A stretch of DNA of 64,000 nucleotides, taken from assembly GCA_964035795.1 (NCBI GenBank), contig OZ038320.1:21966589-22030588 (forward strand). The letters are read 5' to 3'. The stretch's first letter is position 1. The number at the start of each line of letters is the position of its first letter. This stretch comes from Pterobdella sp. o SKG-2022. Taxonomy: Eukaryota; Annelida; Clitellata; Hirudinida; Piscicolidae. Of this stretch, positions 1 to 11,344 are shown in pieces. Under the pieces are notes generated by a model. The model was not told the origin of the DNA. It did no database searches and worked only from the letters and a program-made list of their open reading frames with translations. A program made the translations under genes and the position numbers.

Positions 1-2164
1 AATATTACAGAGCTTTTAAAAAATTCTAACAAAAAACTATGTAGCATATGACAAAGAAATTGAGATAATTATGTTACACGCTCCAACAGAGCAAAGCATA
101 CTTGATTCATTATAAGTTTCTGCCTGTCTTTTTTAAAGTCTTTATTTAGTTTCGAGTTTTAATTTAGAAAAACTGCTGTATAACCCTGTATTGCAAGAAA
201 ATGTAGTGTATTTCTAAAAGCAATTTCTGTGCGATTTGTCAAGTGGTGCTAATTAAAGCGAGTTGGCGAGATTGTTCTCATTTAATTACTATTAATCAAA
301 TAAAGGGTTTGCGGCTAGGGTTTTGTATGAAAGGTATATTATAATTGCTATACTGACAATAAAAAAAAATGATTCTTCAAATTTGAACGTATTTTTGTAG
401 AAAATAAAAACTGGAACTTTTTAGGTTATCAAATTCATTCAAACTCAAACCTTTATAATCTTGACATTTTACCTTTCAAACACCTTGAAAAGATTACCAT
501 TTCATTAATTCAAGGTTTCTTATTTGGAAAACGTTTGAAAAAATTTTCCAACTTTGAGCTATGAATTGCTTGGAAAGTTTATCGTTAAATTCTTTTAATA
601 CAGCAACGTCTTCATCAAAAAAATGTCTAAGTTTTTTTATAAATATATCTCAATATTTAAAAAAAAATCATTTTGAAATAAAAATGATGCTAAAATAAAA
701 TTCAAATGTTCCATTAAAAATTGAAATCATAGAATCAAAACATTCAATGTTCAAATAAAATTAACCACAGAATGAAACAGCAAAATAAAATATTTTTAAG
801 CTATAATACATGGGATTTTGAAAAAACTGCCTTTTTGACTTACTAGTAAAACGAAATAAGAATTACAAAAAAGATTGGACTCTACGAAAATTTGAAAAAT
901 GGCGTGATTGTGTAGCATGCTAAGATCTGAAGAATCACTGCCTTGTTGTCGTCGTAATTGTTAATAGAAAGATAAAATGCATTTCTTAATTCAAGATTTG
1001 GAGCTTACAATTTTATATCTATGTACCTCTCAATATATATATCTTTCGATAACTACAACCTTATTATGAAAAATATATTTTTCTATTGTGATGCTGAGCT
1101 TATCAAAATTATAGTTATATAGAATAAATTTGAGCAAAATTTTCTATCTTTTTGAATTAAGAAATTATTTTGGATGAAGAGGCATGAAATCTTTTATATG
1201 TACTTAGATGTAGCTTTGAAAAAGGGTTTTTATAAATAAATACTATTAACAATTATTTTAAATGTAAAAGCTTTCAAATTTTTGCGTTTGAATTCAGAAA
1301 AATTAATTTTTTAAATTATGGTTTTAACTTCAGTAAAATAGAAAAACTCTTTCATAAAAATTTATCCTTTTTGGAAGCATTCTACACTTTAAACCACACT
1401 TTAATAACTTTGTAAAAAAAAAGAAGCTTTTTTAAAGCTGAGGACTAATCATTTCAGTTCTAAATTTAAAAAAAAACTAGAAAAATTATAACCTGAGTTG
1501 TTTTTGGAATTATAAATTTTTCTATTTAAATAATGATATCTTAATTTTTCAACTTTAAAATTGTTCTTTAATTCAAACAAAAGATTTTCGATCAAGTTCT
1601 TGATTTAAATGTTTCCATATATTGATTATATTGTAATTTAAGAGCTTCATGATAAGGAGGCAATGAGAAAATGCAATTTAATACAAATCCCAATTGTAAG
1701 TTGACTGTTTTTGTCTAATTTAATTTTTTTTGAGTGGTTAAACTTATGTTGTCAAATTATTATAAAATTTTTTTCCTGTTACTAATTCCAATTTCACATC
1801 TTATAATTATCCAATTCGATTTTTTAAATGTATCGATTTTTAAAATTTTTTATTAAACCCATTTAAAAAATGGTCAATTTTTAATTTCAAAAAAAAAAAA
1901 AAATAAAATCGACAACCATTGATGTGATTAACATCTAAAAATACAACATAAACTTGAAACAATGATCATTTTTACATTTAACAAACAATTTTCAATATTC
2001 TAACACATTATCAAAATTGTGCATAATATTGAAACTGTTTTCAAAGAATATAAATACTACATAAAAGTAATCTTTTCATAGAAATTTACCAAATGATTAA
2101 ATAAATTAAATAAATAATGTTATGAAACAAACACACGGAAATCAATGTAGATAAAAAGTATATT
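1..2164. other. AT-rich intergenic DNA, no gene seen
   Basis: There is no convincing exon, RNA gene or repeat family in this stretch. It is dominated by A/T runs with frequent stops in all frames. It lies downstream of the minus-strand LAR gene and may include distal 3' UTR, but nothing in the sequence shows this. Confidence 0.6.
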
Positions 2165-2460
2165 GAAATGGCTTGGAAGCTCATGGCGCATCAAGACTGG
2201 TGGAGGTAGTCCACAATCGTTTGGTACAGGGACGTATAATCATTCTGTTTGGATAAAATTTTATCTTTATAAATATTTGATAATTACACTCAGTGATTTT
2301 AACTTTTTTGTTTCAATTGATCGAAGAATGTTGGTTTCAAGGGAGAAGAGCGAAAACAAAATTGAAAGAGATGGAGGACTTGGTGATAAATTCAGATTCC
2401 ATGAATGATTGCGGGCGCAGCTTTAAACACTGCCTTGCTCCTCGCTTCAGTATCATCCAA
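2165..2460. other. GC-richer island of unknown nature
   Basis: Two patches (about 2165-2240 and 2325-2460) are clearly richer in G+C than their surroundings and have short open frames on both strands. On the minus strand, about 2400-2455 reads TEARSKAVFKAAPAIIHG. The island lies 3' of the LAR stop codon. It could be a decayed transposon, 3' UTR sequence or an unrecognised exon. I do not recognise a family. Confidence 0.3.
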
Positions 2461-2598
2461 CTAATTATTTACAAGCATTTAGATCTTTTTAGATTTTTTT
2501 ATTTCATAAGAAATACCCAAAAGCTTGTAAATAAAAACTTGATCAAAATTAATCAAAGATTTCATTAAAAGTTTTTTTCACGCACCAATGTAGTTTAA

Positions 2599-2620
2599 TT
2601 TATTTTTTCTTTAGTTTATT
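2599..2620 (-). promoter_or_regulatory. Possible poly(A) signals for the LAR gene
   Basis: Two AATAAA hexamers on the minus strand (2615-2620 and 2599-2604) lie about 130-150 bases downstream of the LAR stop codon at 2749-2751. In DNA this AT-rich such hexamers arise by chance, so position is the main support. Confidence 0.25.
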
Positions 2621-2748
2621 TAAATAGATTCTATATAATCCAATATTTTCACATTTCATTTTTATGAGATTTTGTCGCTTTTAATTTTTTATAATGGATA
2701 TTTTTCTCGGAATGAATTACTCTAAAATAAATTTCAAACAAAAAATCA

Positions 2749-5332
2749 TCATGGAATGTCATAGATGTATTCTAAAATCACTTTCCATGAGAAACTTATT
2801 GAAATAGTTCTTTTACAAAATGCATCACTTATAACTATTATTTCGAGAAGTTGATTCTCGAAAACAGAACATAAAAAAGAACAAAAAATGTGAAACAATA
2901 AAATACCAACAAGATAGGGCACTAGAGCTGGACGTTGAGTTTTGAGTATTTTGACACTTTCATTAACATCTACTAAGCCCTCTATCTTTGCTCTTTCAAT
3001 GCAATTGTATGCACCTATAAACACTCCTGCCAAAAACATAAGTGAATAACTAAATAATCTACAAGATGGATGGAAGAATGAGCTTATGCGTAAATTTTGG
3101 TTTGAAAGTCAAGCGTTACTTGAATGATTTGATATATTAATATTTTTAGACTCATACTTTATGGTATTTGCATAAAAGTTTTAGTAGCAATAAAAAATAA
3201 ATATAAAAATAGAATTTCTAGTGTAAAAACACTTTTGAGAGCATGAACATTTTTTCGTGAAAATATTTTCGAGTAAATTTAAAATATCCGCACTCAAAAT
3301 TATTTTTCTAAACGTTTATGTAAATTTTTATTGGAAAACTTTTACTTTGAAAAAATTATAAAAATGGCGTTGTGTTTTTACCTGTTTTGGAGGTTCCTTT
3401 GGAGCAGTGGATTATAATGGGGTGGGAATCTTGTTGCAGCATTTGAACTTGACTAATCAGAGAAGAAAATTCACCTGCTTTGACAACTATTTTATAAATT
3501 AGAACAACTATTTTATTCATTTGATGAGATTAAAATGATTAAATAATTACCCGACATCGCCGGCCTCTCTAGCGACCACTGCAGAACTTGCAGTTGAGTG
3601 ATTATCCTCGACTGACCATCCTATAAGCATACATCTTTCTAGAAGACATCTTCAACTTTTTTGAGAAAAATGCTTTTTTCGTCTTTATACTCATTTTTGT
3701 GCTACTATTTTAGTTAATTTAAATTTGAAAAAGAATTTTATGAATTTCAGTGTATCTAGTGATGCACTTTTTGATTGATTCGTGGAGAAAAAAAATATAT
3801 TATATATTGCAAGCTTTTTTATATTTGGATCTATAATTATGATTCATAAGCACTCAACTATATTTTTAAAAATGCAAGACGCGTGATAAAGTTTCGTGCT
3901 AATACATTGTTTGTTTGAGAATTAGGACAAAGTTGACTAAAGGTTTTTTGATAGGGTTTATCCTTCAATTTAACGCTCCTATAAGAGTTTTAAAAAGTTT
4001 CAAACACATCTAAAAATATTCTTACATCGTCATTCCTTAAATGTCAATTCACATAAGCTTAAGAAATAAAAAACGCAGATTTCAATCAAAATTGATTTTT
4101 CAAAAATTGTTTTATAAACTTTTTGTAATGTAAAAATAGCCGCATAAGTTTAATATGACTGAATAAAATAAATGTCAAACCCTAGCGTCGGTTATTCTGA
4201 AAGTCCTAAGAGCGTAAAAGCCATAGTTTTGGTTTTGAAGGGGGTCAATTACAAAGCAGTTGAAGCGACACGACCGGTCTGAAGGCCAATAAGATGGCAT
4301 GATACTCTGTTCAATTTAAAATTTTATTATTCATTAAATTTAAACATTTATAAATTATTTTTCTCAATATATCATTCATAAAACACTTATAAGCTCAACT
4401 TCACCTGGTAATCCAGCATTACAATCAATAACACATCCTTTTCCCAAGCCATTCTCCAGAAATCGATGTGTTGGTTGCCGCAAGGAGTGTGGGTGGCTAT
4501 AAAAGTGTTCCGTCGGCAGTAGCTCTGAAATTATGTCACATTTATTTCCACTTTATTAAGGCTGAAACTTTACTTGTCAACAAAAAAAAAGTTTATAAAA
4601 ACGTATCTAAATATTTTGAAAAAAGGTTAGTTATATGTTTAATATCTGTTATTTTTTAAATAAAATTGCTTATATATTTATTGGAATGTTCATTTTTGTT
4701 TTTAGTGACAGAGCATATCATACGTGGATGAAGCTAGCATTGATGTAGTCTGAACCCTCTACGCCCCTCACTGCCTGCAGCGCCACTCTGTTCTCATCCA
4801 CTAATTGATGATATTGAATTAATTTGTTTTTTCAAAAGAATTTCAAAATATTTATTTTTTTGGCACCAGTGGGATTCAGTAAGCTATAAAGTATAAAAGA
4901 AGTTGTTGTTGTTTTACTTATTGGTCCTACGAGACATAACCTTTGTATAATTTATAAATTTAAAAAATTTTTATTTCTCAAAGATAAATTTGTGTTTTTA
5001 AAATCTATTAATTCAAAAAAATTAATCCAAACACGTTTTGACTACTGACAAAAATTTTGGAAATCTTCAAGACCATTAAATAAATATTAATATCCCTTGA
5101 TAATGTAAGCTAGTCTTACGAAAAGCTTCGTGACTCTTTTTTAAAATAAATACTTTGTGTTTTTTGACTTTACAATTTGATTCAGGCTATTATACTTCAT
5201 TAAATAAGTAAATGTTGTAATTAATTGAAAAAACTGACAAGGAAGAACAGAAGGGTGGAGATTTTTATGTTGGCTGCAGGGTAGGGTTGCCGTGGTGAAG
5301 CATGATGTTGGATGCTTGATGACAGATAAACT
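2749..5332 (-). other. LAR: LAR exons 17-23: degenerate phosphatase domain D2
   Basis: Exons: 5239-5332, 4724-4800, 4405-4524, 4181-4306, 3551-3620, 3382-3477, 2749-3026. The D2 fold is recognisable: [20 protein letters not shown], then [45 protein letters not shown] and the C-terminal KTQRPALV and ILEYIYDIP. Catalytic positions are lost. The KNRY loop is replaced. The WPD loop reads [10 protein letters not shown], with no Asp. The P-loop reads [10 protein letters not shown], with Lys in place of the essential Arg. The Q-loop region reads ALVPYLV. In other LAR proteins D2 is regulatory and nearly inactive; here it looks fully dead. About 30 residues near the end of exon 23 may instead be a short intron (donor after about 2912, acceptor near 2821 or 2864). 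Confidence 0.88.
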
Positions 5333-8300
5333 CTGTGAGTTTGAATTAGAACAGTTGATTATCAGTTTTAATACTTTGAAATATACGCGTAAAAAATCAA
5401 TTAAAAATCTACCTGGAATTCAAATTCTAGCCTGCTCATTTTTGTTCCATAAGGATTCTCCACAACCTCTTGTTGAAGCCATTGAAAGTGAATTTGTAAT
5501 TTGTGGCAAGGGACTTCAGTAGAATATGGTAAAGTGATGGAATGGTGCAAAGCCTCATGAATGAAAAGGTATTGATCCTCAGACTGAACCATATAGTTCC
5601 TAAAGGAGCGTAAATGATTGACTGTAGAAAAAACGTCAATAGTTGGAAAATTATTTCCATTTAACGATGAAGTGAAGTTTTTATTGTTGTTTGGTGAGTA
5701 ATTTGATACGCAACCAAAAGTTAACTCTAAATCATAGAAATGAAGATCTATGGGAGATGTCCTTGAATCGCTTGTAAAAAACAATGTTTCTTTGGGTATC
5801 GAAGAATGATGGTTATTATGATATTTAGTTGTAGAGTTACTATAGGAAGGTGAGGGCAAGGCTGAGTTGTTTGAATTTTTATCGATATTCATAAAAGAAG
5901 AATAGTTTAAATTAATCGAACTATTATTGGCGCTGTTATTGTTCCTCTTGATACTATTGTGTTTATTAGTATGTTTAATATTTTTCGAATCATTTTTTAT
6001 GTTGTTTTGAAGTTGGTCCAAACACATATCGAGGGCAATGATGCACCCAGTCCTTCCTACTCCAGCGCTGTTCAATTGTATTTCATAGAAGGTAACTAGT
6101 AGAAATAGATTTAAAAATTAAAAGTTTTTTCCTTACTAACAAAGCTATTTTTTTATTTAGGCTAGTTTGTTAATGATGTTTGTTCATTTAGATTATTGAA
6201 GTTTTTTCATATAAACTAAGTACCTGCAATGCAGAATAATGGGAACAGATGGAAAGAGCCGATAAGCACTTCTGATCCGATTAATAAAATGTAATGTCGT
6301 AGTTGGATGAGTGGGTACTCCTTGCTCTGGCCAATCTGATGGAAATGTAACAAAAAAGTTCGCATTTTAAATTTTTTGAAACTTTTTTTTGAAATTTTAA
6401 AGCTATTTAGCAAAGATTTTGATTCTACAATTTTTGTGGTTTTATTACCCATGAATTGTAAATGGAAAATTTCTCTGTGTTCTTGTGAATTCATCTTGAA
6501 ATAATTTGCAAGTTTGTGATTTAATTTAAACATGAAACATTAAAAAATTATTTGTAGCTGTTAATTTCTTTGTTTTAAATGAAAAATAAACGTTTTTACT
6601 TTCGATTTTTCGAATTAGAAAAAAAATTCTCAATTTTTTGGCTTACCAGCACAACATCAAACGTGCGGATAGTGTAGAAAGAAAGATCCAATTGCTTTTT
6701 CAAGACCACCTTGAAGATGTTTCCATACACCATAGCGCCATCTAAAGGCCAATATGGCTCACACTTTATCTGAAATTGAATGTTGCAATACTTCAAGTTG
6801 AGACTTTTTGCATTTGAAAATTTAGCCTATTATATATAATTTATAAAAAAAATAAGCAAAATGTTAATATCGAAACCTTGTTTCTTTCTTGTAACTTCGT
6901 CAGCATCACAATCAAATTTGAACCACTTTGCCAGATCAAACGCCAAAAATCTTCAATGGTTTCTGGTAAAGGACCCTTATAAATGTTCAAATTTTATAAA
7001 AAATATTTTTTGGTGTATTCTTAATAATTTCAATTTTAAAATTGGAAATCAATGAAGTTCAATTAAAAACTCCATTAGAACCTGCGTTGCGATGTATTTT
7101 TTGCCGTTGAGGCCAGGAATCAAATTAGCATTGATGTAGTCGTTGTAGAAGCCATACAAAGGCTTCAAGACCACTCTGGAATGATCATAAGCAACCACAT
7201 TAGCATATCGGTTCTTCACCGAATTTTCTTCTTTTAAAGAAGCCTCCCAAGTGAACTGTTTACCTGGATCAATTTCTTCATATTCCTTGTGCAAAAGATG
7301 TCCTTCTGATTGTTTTAATTGTTTTATTTTTAGTGCTAAGTCGTTAGTGCTAATAGGCATTGGTTTCGGTGCGTTTAGATTGGTTGCATTTGATTTGTCT
7401 CTAAAAATTCCTGATCCTGAGAAGATTTTTAAATCTTGATGTTTGTGGAAATTGTTAATGCTTTCAAATTTGAAAAAAATTATATTTGAAAAACTAATAT
7501 TTTTTTATAACACTGAATCTTACCATTGTACACAGACTCTGCATTTTTTCCAAGTTCATTCATCAATAGTTCGTTCCCATCAACGTTGCTATACGATGCC
7601 ACTTTCTTCTTCGCGAAAGGAGTTTTATGTCTGCATTGAGCGATCCAATTTGAAAATTTCATTTCATTCCAACTGATCAATTTTTATAGGTAAAGTTTCT
7701 ATAAAATTAATTCATCTTCTTATAATAAAAGTTAAGTACCAATCAAGGATAATTCAAACCTGATGGATGCAATGATGATGATGATTATGAGAACAAAAGT
7801 TAAAGCCAGAATTATAGGAAACACCGCAAGCCACCAAACCCCCATGTCAGCTTCTGCCCTTTTGGTGATCTCAACTGGCTTGCTGTAGTCGCTAGAATAT
7901 TCTTTGCCCTGTTTGAATTTTTATCAGATAAAATTAGTTAAAAAAGTATTTTAATATTTCAAGGCATGTTTTATTACTACCATCATTCATTTTTTATCAG
8001 AAAATTATTTTTCCTTAATGTTAAAAATATTTTGAGGCAGATTTTATCGGGTTATAAGCATGCGTTTGCAATCAAAATTTTTCAATTCAGTGCCAAAGGC
8101 AAACCTCATCTGTCAAGAGACGGAGGAAAAACTTGAACGATGTTTCACTCAAGTCTAAAGCAATTTTTCTATTTTCAAGTACAGCGTTATTTTTTGAGTT
8201 TTTTAAAATGAATTGCACTGGTAGTTGGAAGGGAGAAAATCCTTTGAAATACCATGCTTTGTTTGACGATGGAGGTGACTTTTTAACCTTTAATATTTCA

Positions 8301-11300
8301 TACTTCGACTTAAATTTTAAAATAAAAATTTTTGAATGATAATTAACAAATATTGAATAAAAACTTTCAGTGTAAAAGTTATGAACCGATAAAATCGATT
8401 TATCATTTAAGCTATTAATTATTAAAACCGTAAATCAGTTTCGCTTACCTCATCCAAATCAAAATTTTGCGGAGTTTTAATTAAATATTCATTTTTCGGA
8501 ACAACAATGAGATGATAGAACCAGTCAGAGTGGAAGTCTTCAACGAATGGAGAATCAGCAGGTGGTGCTGAAACACTTAAAACAATATCCCGAGTGTGGT
8601 TGTAAGTTAATATGTTAACTTTTGGGGTGGGTATATGCGGTGTGTGTAGTTGAGTGAATATATCTTCCAAAGTTTCCTTTGAGACTGGGTTTGTTCTAGA
8701 ATCTTCTCGGTTTGTTTCTCCAACTTTTTTGTTTCCGTTGTGGCTCATTGTTTTACCACCACCTTCATTTTCATCTAAAAATGTTTTTCCCTTAGTTTTC
8801 AATTTTGTTTTATAAATTTAATGAAACTTAATAAATAATTTTTCTAGTCTTGAAAGTTTATTTCTGTTAGCAGTCACTTTGGAACAATAAAAGTGTCATA
8901 CCATAAAGAGCTCAAGTGTACTTATCAGTTGATAACAAAACAAATGATAAAGAACTTTGCTTCATGTTATTTACTATACAGAAACATTCCAAGTGCGTAT
9001 TCTTTTATGTGGGCTAATTAAAAAGCAATAATTTTTTTCATATATTTTCAAGTCCATTTAAACAGTTTTAATATTGAAACTAAATATTTTCTTATAATTA
9101 ATTATAAAATAAAATAAATATGAGTATTTTCATTCATCAAACGACAGAGACAAGTAAGCAATCGCAGAAATGTACTTAAGGATGCGGACTACAATAGCGC
9201 ACACACAAGCTCACATACAGAAGGGAATAAAGGGTAGACAAACAAGGACAAGAAGACGCTGTGTTCAAAGCACTCATCATTTTTTTTTATTTACTCTACT
9301 CTTATAAGTTTGGTTTTTTTATAACTTATAGAAATATTACCTTATTTATTTTAATCGTATAAAGTTATTTATAATATTCTGATTTTTTCAATAAATTAAT
9401 TATTTAAAACTTAACCAAAAAATTAAACATTGAATTTTCAATTCTTCTTTTTAAATAAACTTTACAGTCTGTTCAAATTTATTTACTTATTATCATAGGA
9501 AGTTTGAAACTTGCATCAAAAAGTTTGAAATTATTTGGTTCTTTAAGCTCAGTTTTAAAAATTATCTAACCTATCACCGTGATTTTGATCTTTTCGCTGA
9601 CCTGCCCTATTTCGGATGACCCTCTGCAGGTCAAATGCACTGACCTCGTTATGTCACTCATGTTTAACACGTTTCGGTCTTGTAAAAATGAGGGTAGTTT
9701 GACTAATTAATAAGTGCTTCAACAAAAGATTGTTTTTTTAAAAATAAACTGATGCATAAAAAAGCATTTTTTTAATTTCTAATATCTAAACATTTTTAAA
9801 GCTTTTTACTTTCATCGAAAACAGCATTTTGGACTGGTTTCTCATCATCTTGGAACCACTCGATAGTAGGAAATGGCAAGCCCACAGCCACACACCTCAG
9901 ATTCACAGAGTCCCCTTTTTCCACTGAGGCGTTCTGAGGCTTTACTGAGAAGTATGGGCCGTATCTTCTGGCTGGGTGGTTGAAGTATCATTTATCTCTT
10001 GTTTAACATTTTAAAAAACTATATTAGAGTATGTTTAAATGGATAAAATTACTAAAAGAATTTAAAGACCTTTGACATAAACGATGAAGGAATCAGAAAA
10101 GCACATTCCATGAATGTTGGAAGCCACACATTCATAAGATCCTGCATCTTCTTCCGATGCCTTTTCGATGTAAAGTCTTTTCTCTATGTTCAAAAAAATT
10201 TTTCTATTAATGCAATTTTTGATCATTTTGAATTTTGAAATTTGACACTTCTATAAAAATTTGTATTCCAAATAATTCAATTAAATTTTTTACTGAACAT
10301 TGATCCTTTTCAAAATAAATTGAAAACCTGTTTGGTTGAGAGGCAATCTGTTTTTGAACCATGAAACTCGAGGTTCTGGATCTCCAAATACTTGACAGGA
10401 TAAGAAAATGTTGGTTGATATTTGATATGATTTAGCAGGTTCTGGTTTGCTTATTTGGGGAAATCCCGGAGAAGCTGTTTGAGAGTAGGTTTTTATGAGT
10501 AGTTTCATTATTTTAAAATAATTTTCAACAGATTGTTATAGATTTTTTCAACTTTGTTCATAGAAATATTAAAATTTGTTGAGCAAATTTTCAAAGATAC
10601 TTTGAACGTGAAAATGTTTCAAAAATTTACAGTCATTTTTTGAACATACATAAAAAATTCAATTGAAACATAAGTTTTACTAATTATATATGAGACCAAA
10701 GCTTTATGATTTTTACTGAATGATTCTCAAACTAGATTTTTTTCAAAGAAAACAATTTAGAAAAAAAAATTATCATCTTGCACGAACAATGCTTCTTTGA
10801 AAGCGACAAAAGTACGCTAATTGTGTTTCAAGCTTCCCCTATGCACACAAATTTATGATGTTTTCATTACTTTTCACAAACCTGAATTTTTTGTTATTAC
10901 GTTTAGATAAGCTGTGTTTGAAGTAGCAATGACTTGTGAATCTGAAGTGACAACCTTGCATTTTATCGGAGCAGAAAACCTCTTTTTAGCCTCATTGATT
11001 AGCAATATAGAATAGCCATCCTTGTCAATTACTTCGAAATTAATTTTTCTGGCATCGACTTTTTTGTCATTCCAAAACCATTGTATTGAAAACTCTAATT
11101 TTAATGTAGGCAGAGAAGTAGTTGTTACGAGAGTGGCTGAAGGTTGGCAATGGAAAAATACTTTTGCACCATCGATAACTGTGGTGTTTTGGGGGCTCAA
11201 CACGAACAACACTGTCGGGTGTGTTCAATGATAAAAAGTTTATCAAAACGAATATTGAAACAAACTGAAATTTTTTGACTCACCTTCGTTTTGAGTAGAT

Positions 11301-11344
11301 AAACTACAAAAGAGAAATAGAAGGAAATAGATTTTTTGCGTCAT
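2749..11344 (-). CDS. LAR: LAR-type (type IIa) receptor protein tyrosine phosphatase
   Basis: A complete gene of 23 coding exons, about 1302 residues, start ATG at 11344-11342, stop TGA at 2751-2749. It removes phosphate from tyrosines and, by family, acts at the neuronal plasma membrane in axon guidance and synapse organisation. Domains in order: signal peptide (1-18), Ig1 (about 22-128), Ig2 (130-217), Ig3 (218-307), a Lys/Asn-rich linker, a membrane-proximal domain (about 350-490), TM (about 497-522), catalytic D1 (about 600-1013), degenerate D2 (about 1030-1300). Ig3 begins [20 protein letters not shown], the usual LAR Ig3 pattern. D1 keeps MDWPEQGVP and [11 protein letters not shown] splice-acceptor-like TTATTATAG about 20 bases 5' of the ATG suggests an upstream non-coding exon. 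Odd points: no FN3 repeats, about 115 extra residues in D1, and a catalytically dead-looking D2. The first 22 coding exons are in phase throughout; only the 3' end of exon 23 is uncertain. Confidence 0.96.
5413..7630 (-). other. LAR: LAR exons 10-16: juxtamembrane region and catalytic D1
   Basis: Exons: 7524-7630, 7082-7416, 6877-6975, 6647-6769, 6449-6494, 6224-6335, 5413-6067. D1 landmarks in order: [29 protein letters not shown] (substrate-recognition loop), [37 protein letters not shown] (WPD loop with the general-acid Asp, across the exon 14/15 junction), [11 protein letters not shown] (P-loop Cys and Arg, across the exon 15/16 junction) and [18 protein letters not shown] (Q loop). All catalytic residues are present, so D1 should be active. 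Exon 16 is unusually long because it holds an Asn/Ser/Lys-rich insertion of about 115 residues between the P-loop helix and the Q loop. Confidence 0.94.
7760..11344 (-). other. LAR: LAR exons 1-9: signal peptide, Ig1-3, membrane-proximal domain, TM
   Basis: Exons: 11284-11344, 10882-11211, 10328-10474, 10070-10183, 9810-9971, 9571-9678, 8449-8774, 8105-8278, 7760-7908. Exons 1-6 end in phase 1, as is usual for Ig-domain modules, then phases are 0, 0 and 2. Ig1 has its Cys (FFHC), Trp (IQWFW) and second Cys (IKCKV). It also has a basic patch, [14 protein letters not shown], where LAR proteins bind heparan sulphate. Ig2 is split over exons 3 and 4 ([17 protein letters not shown], then GSYECVASN). 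Ig3 is split over exons 5 and 6 (NLRCVAVG, then VHLTCRG). Exon 7 carries FYHLIVVP and NFDLDE, and exon 9 carries [12 protein letters not shown], both typical of the LAR membrane-proximal domain. The TM segment is in exon 9 and ends [11 protein letters not shown]. Confidence 0.93.
8775..9570 (-). other. LAR intron 6, where FN3 exons would be expected
   Basis: This is the intron between Ig3 and the membrane-proximal exon. In other LAR genes four to nine FN3 domains lie here. I read all three minus-strand frames and found no FN3-like Trp/Leu/Tyr pattern. A CA-rich, GC-richer patch at about 9130-9290 contains in-frame stops. Exon 6 (phase 1) joins exon 7 directly in frame. Confidence 0.6.

Noticed and set aside
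5292..5522. Plus-strand open frame of 76 codons
   Set aside because: Antisense shadow of LAR exons 16-17.
8133..8339. Plus-strand open frame in the LAR gene
   Set aside because: It is the antisense shadow of LAR exon 8.
10294..10328. Longer version of LAR exon 3 with a donor at 10293
   Set aside because: That donor leaves phase 2, which does not fit exon 4; the donor at 10327 gives phase 1 and a continuous Ig2 sequence.
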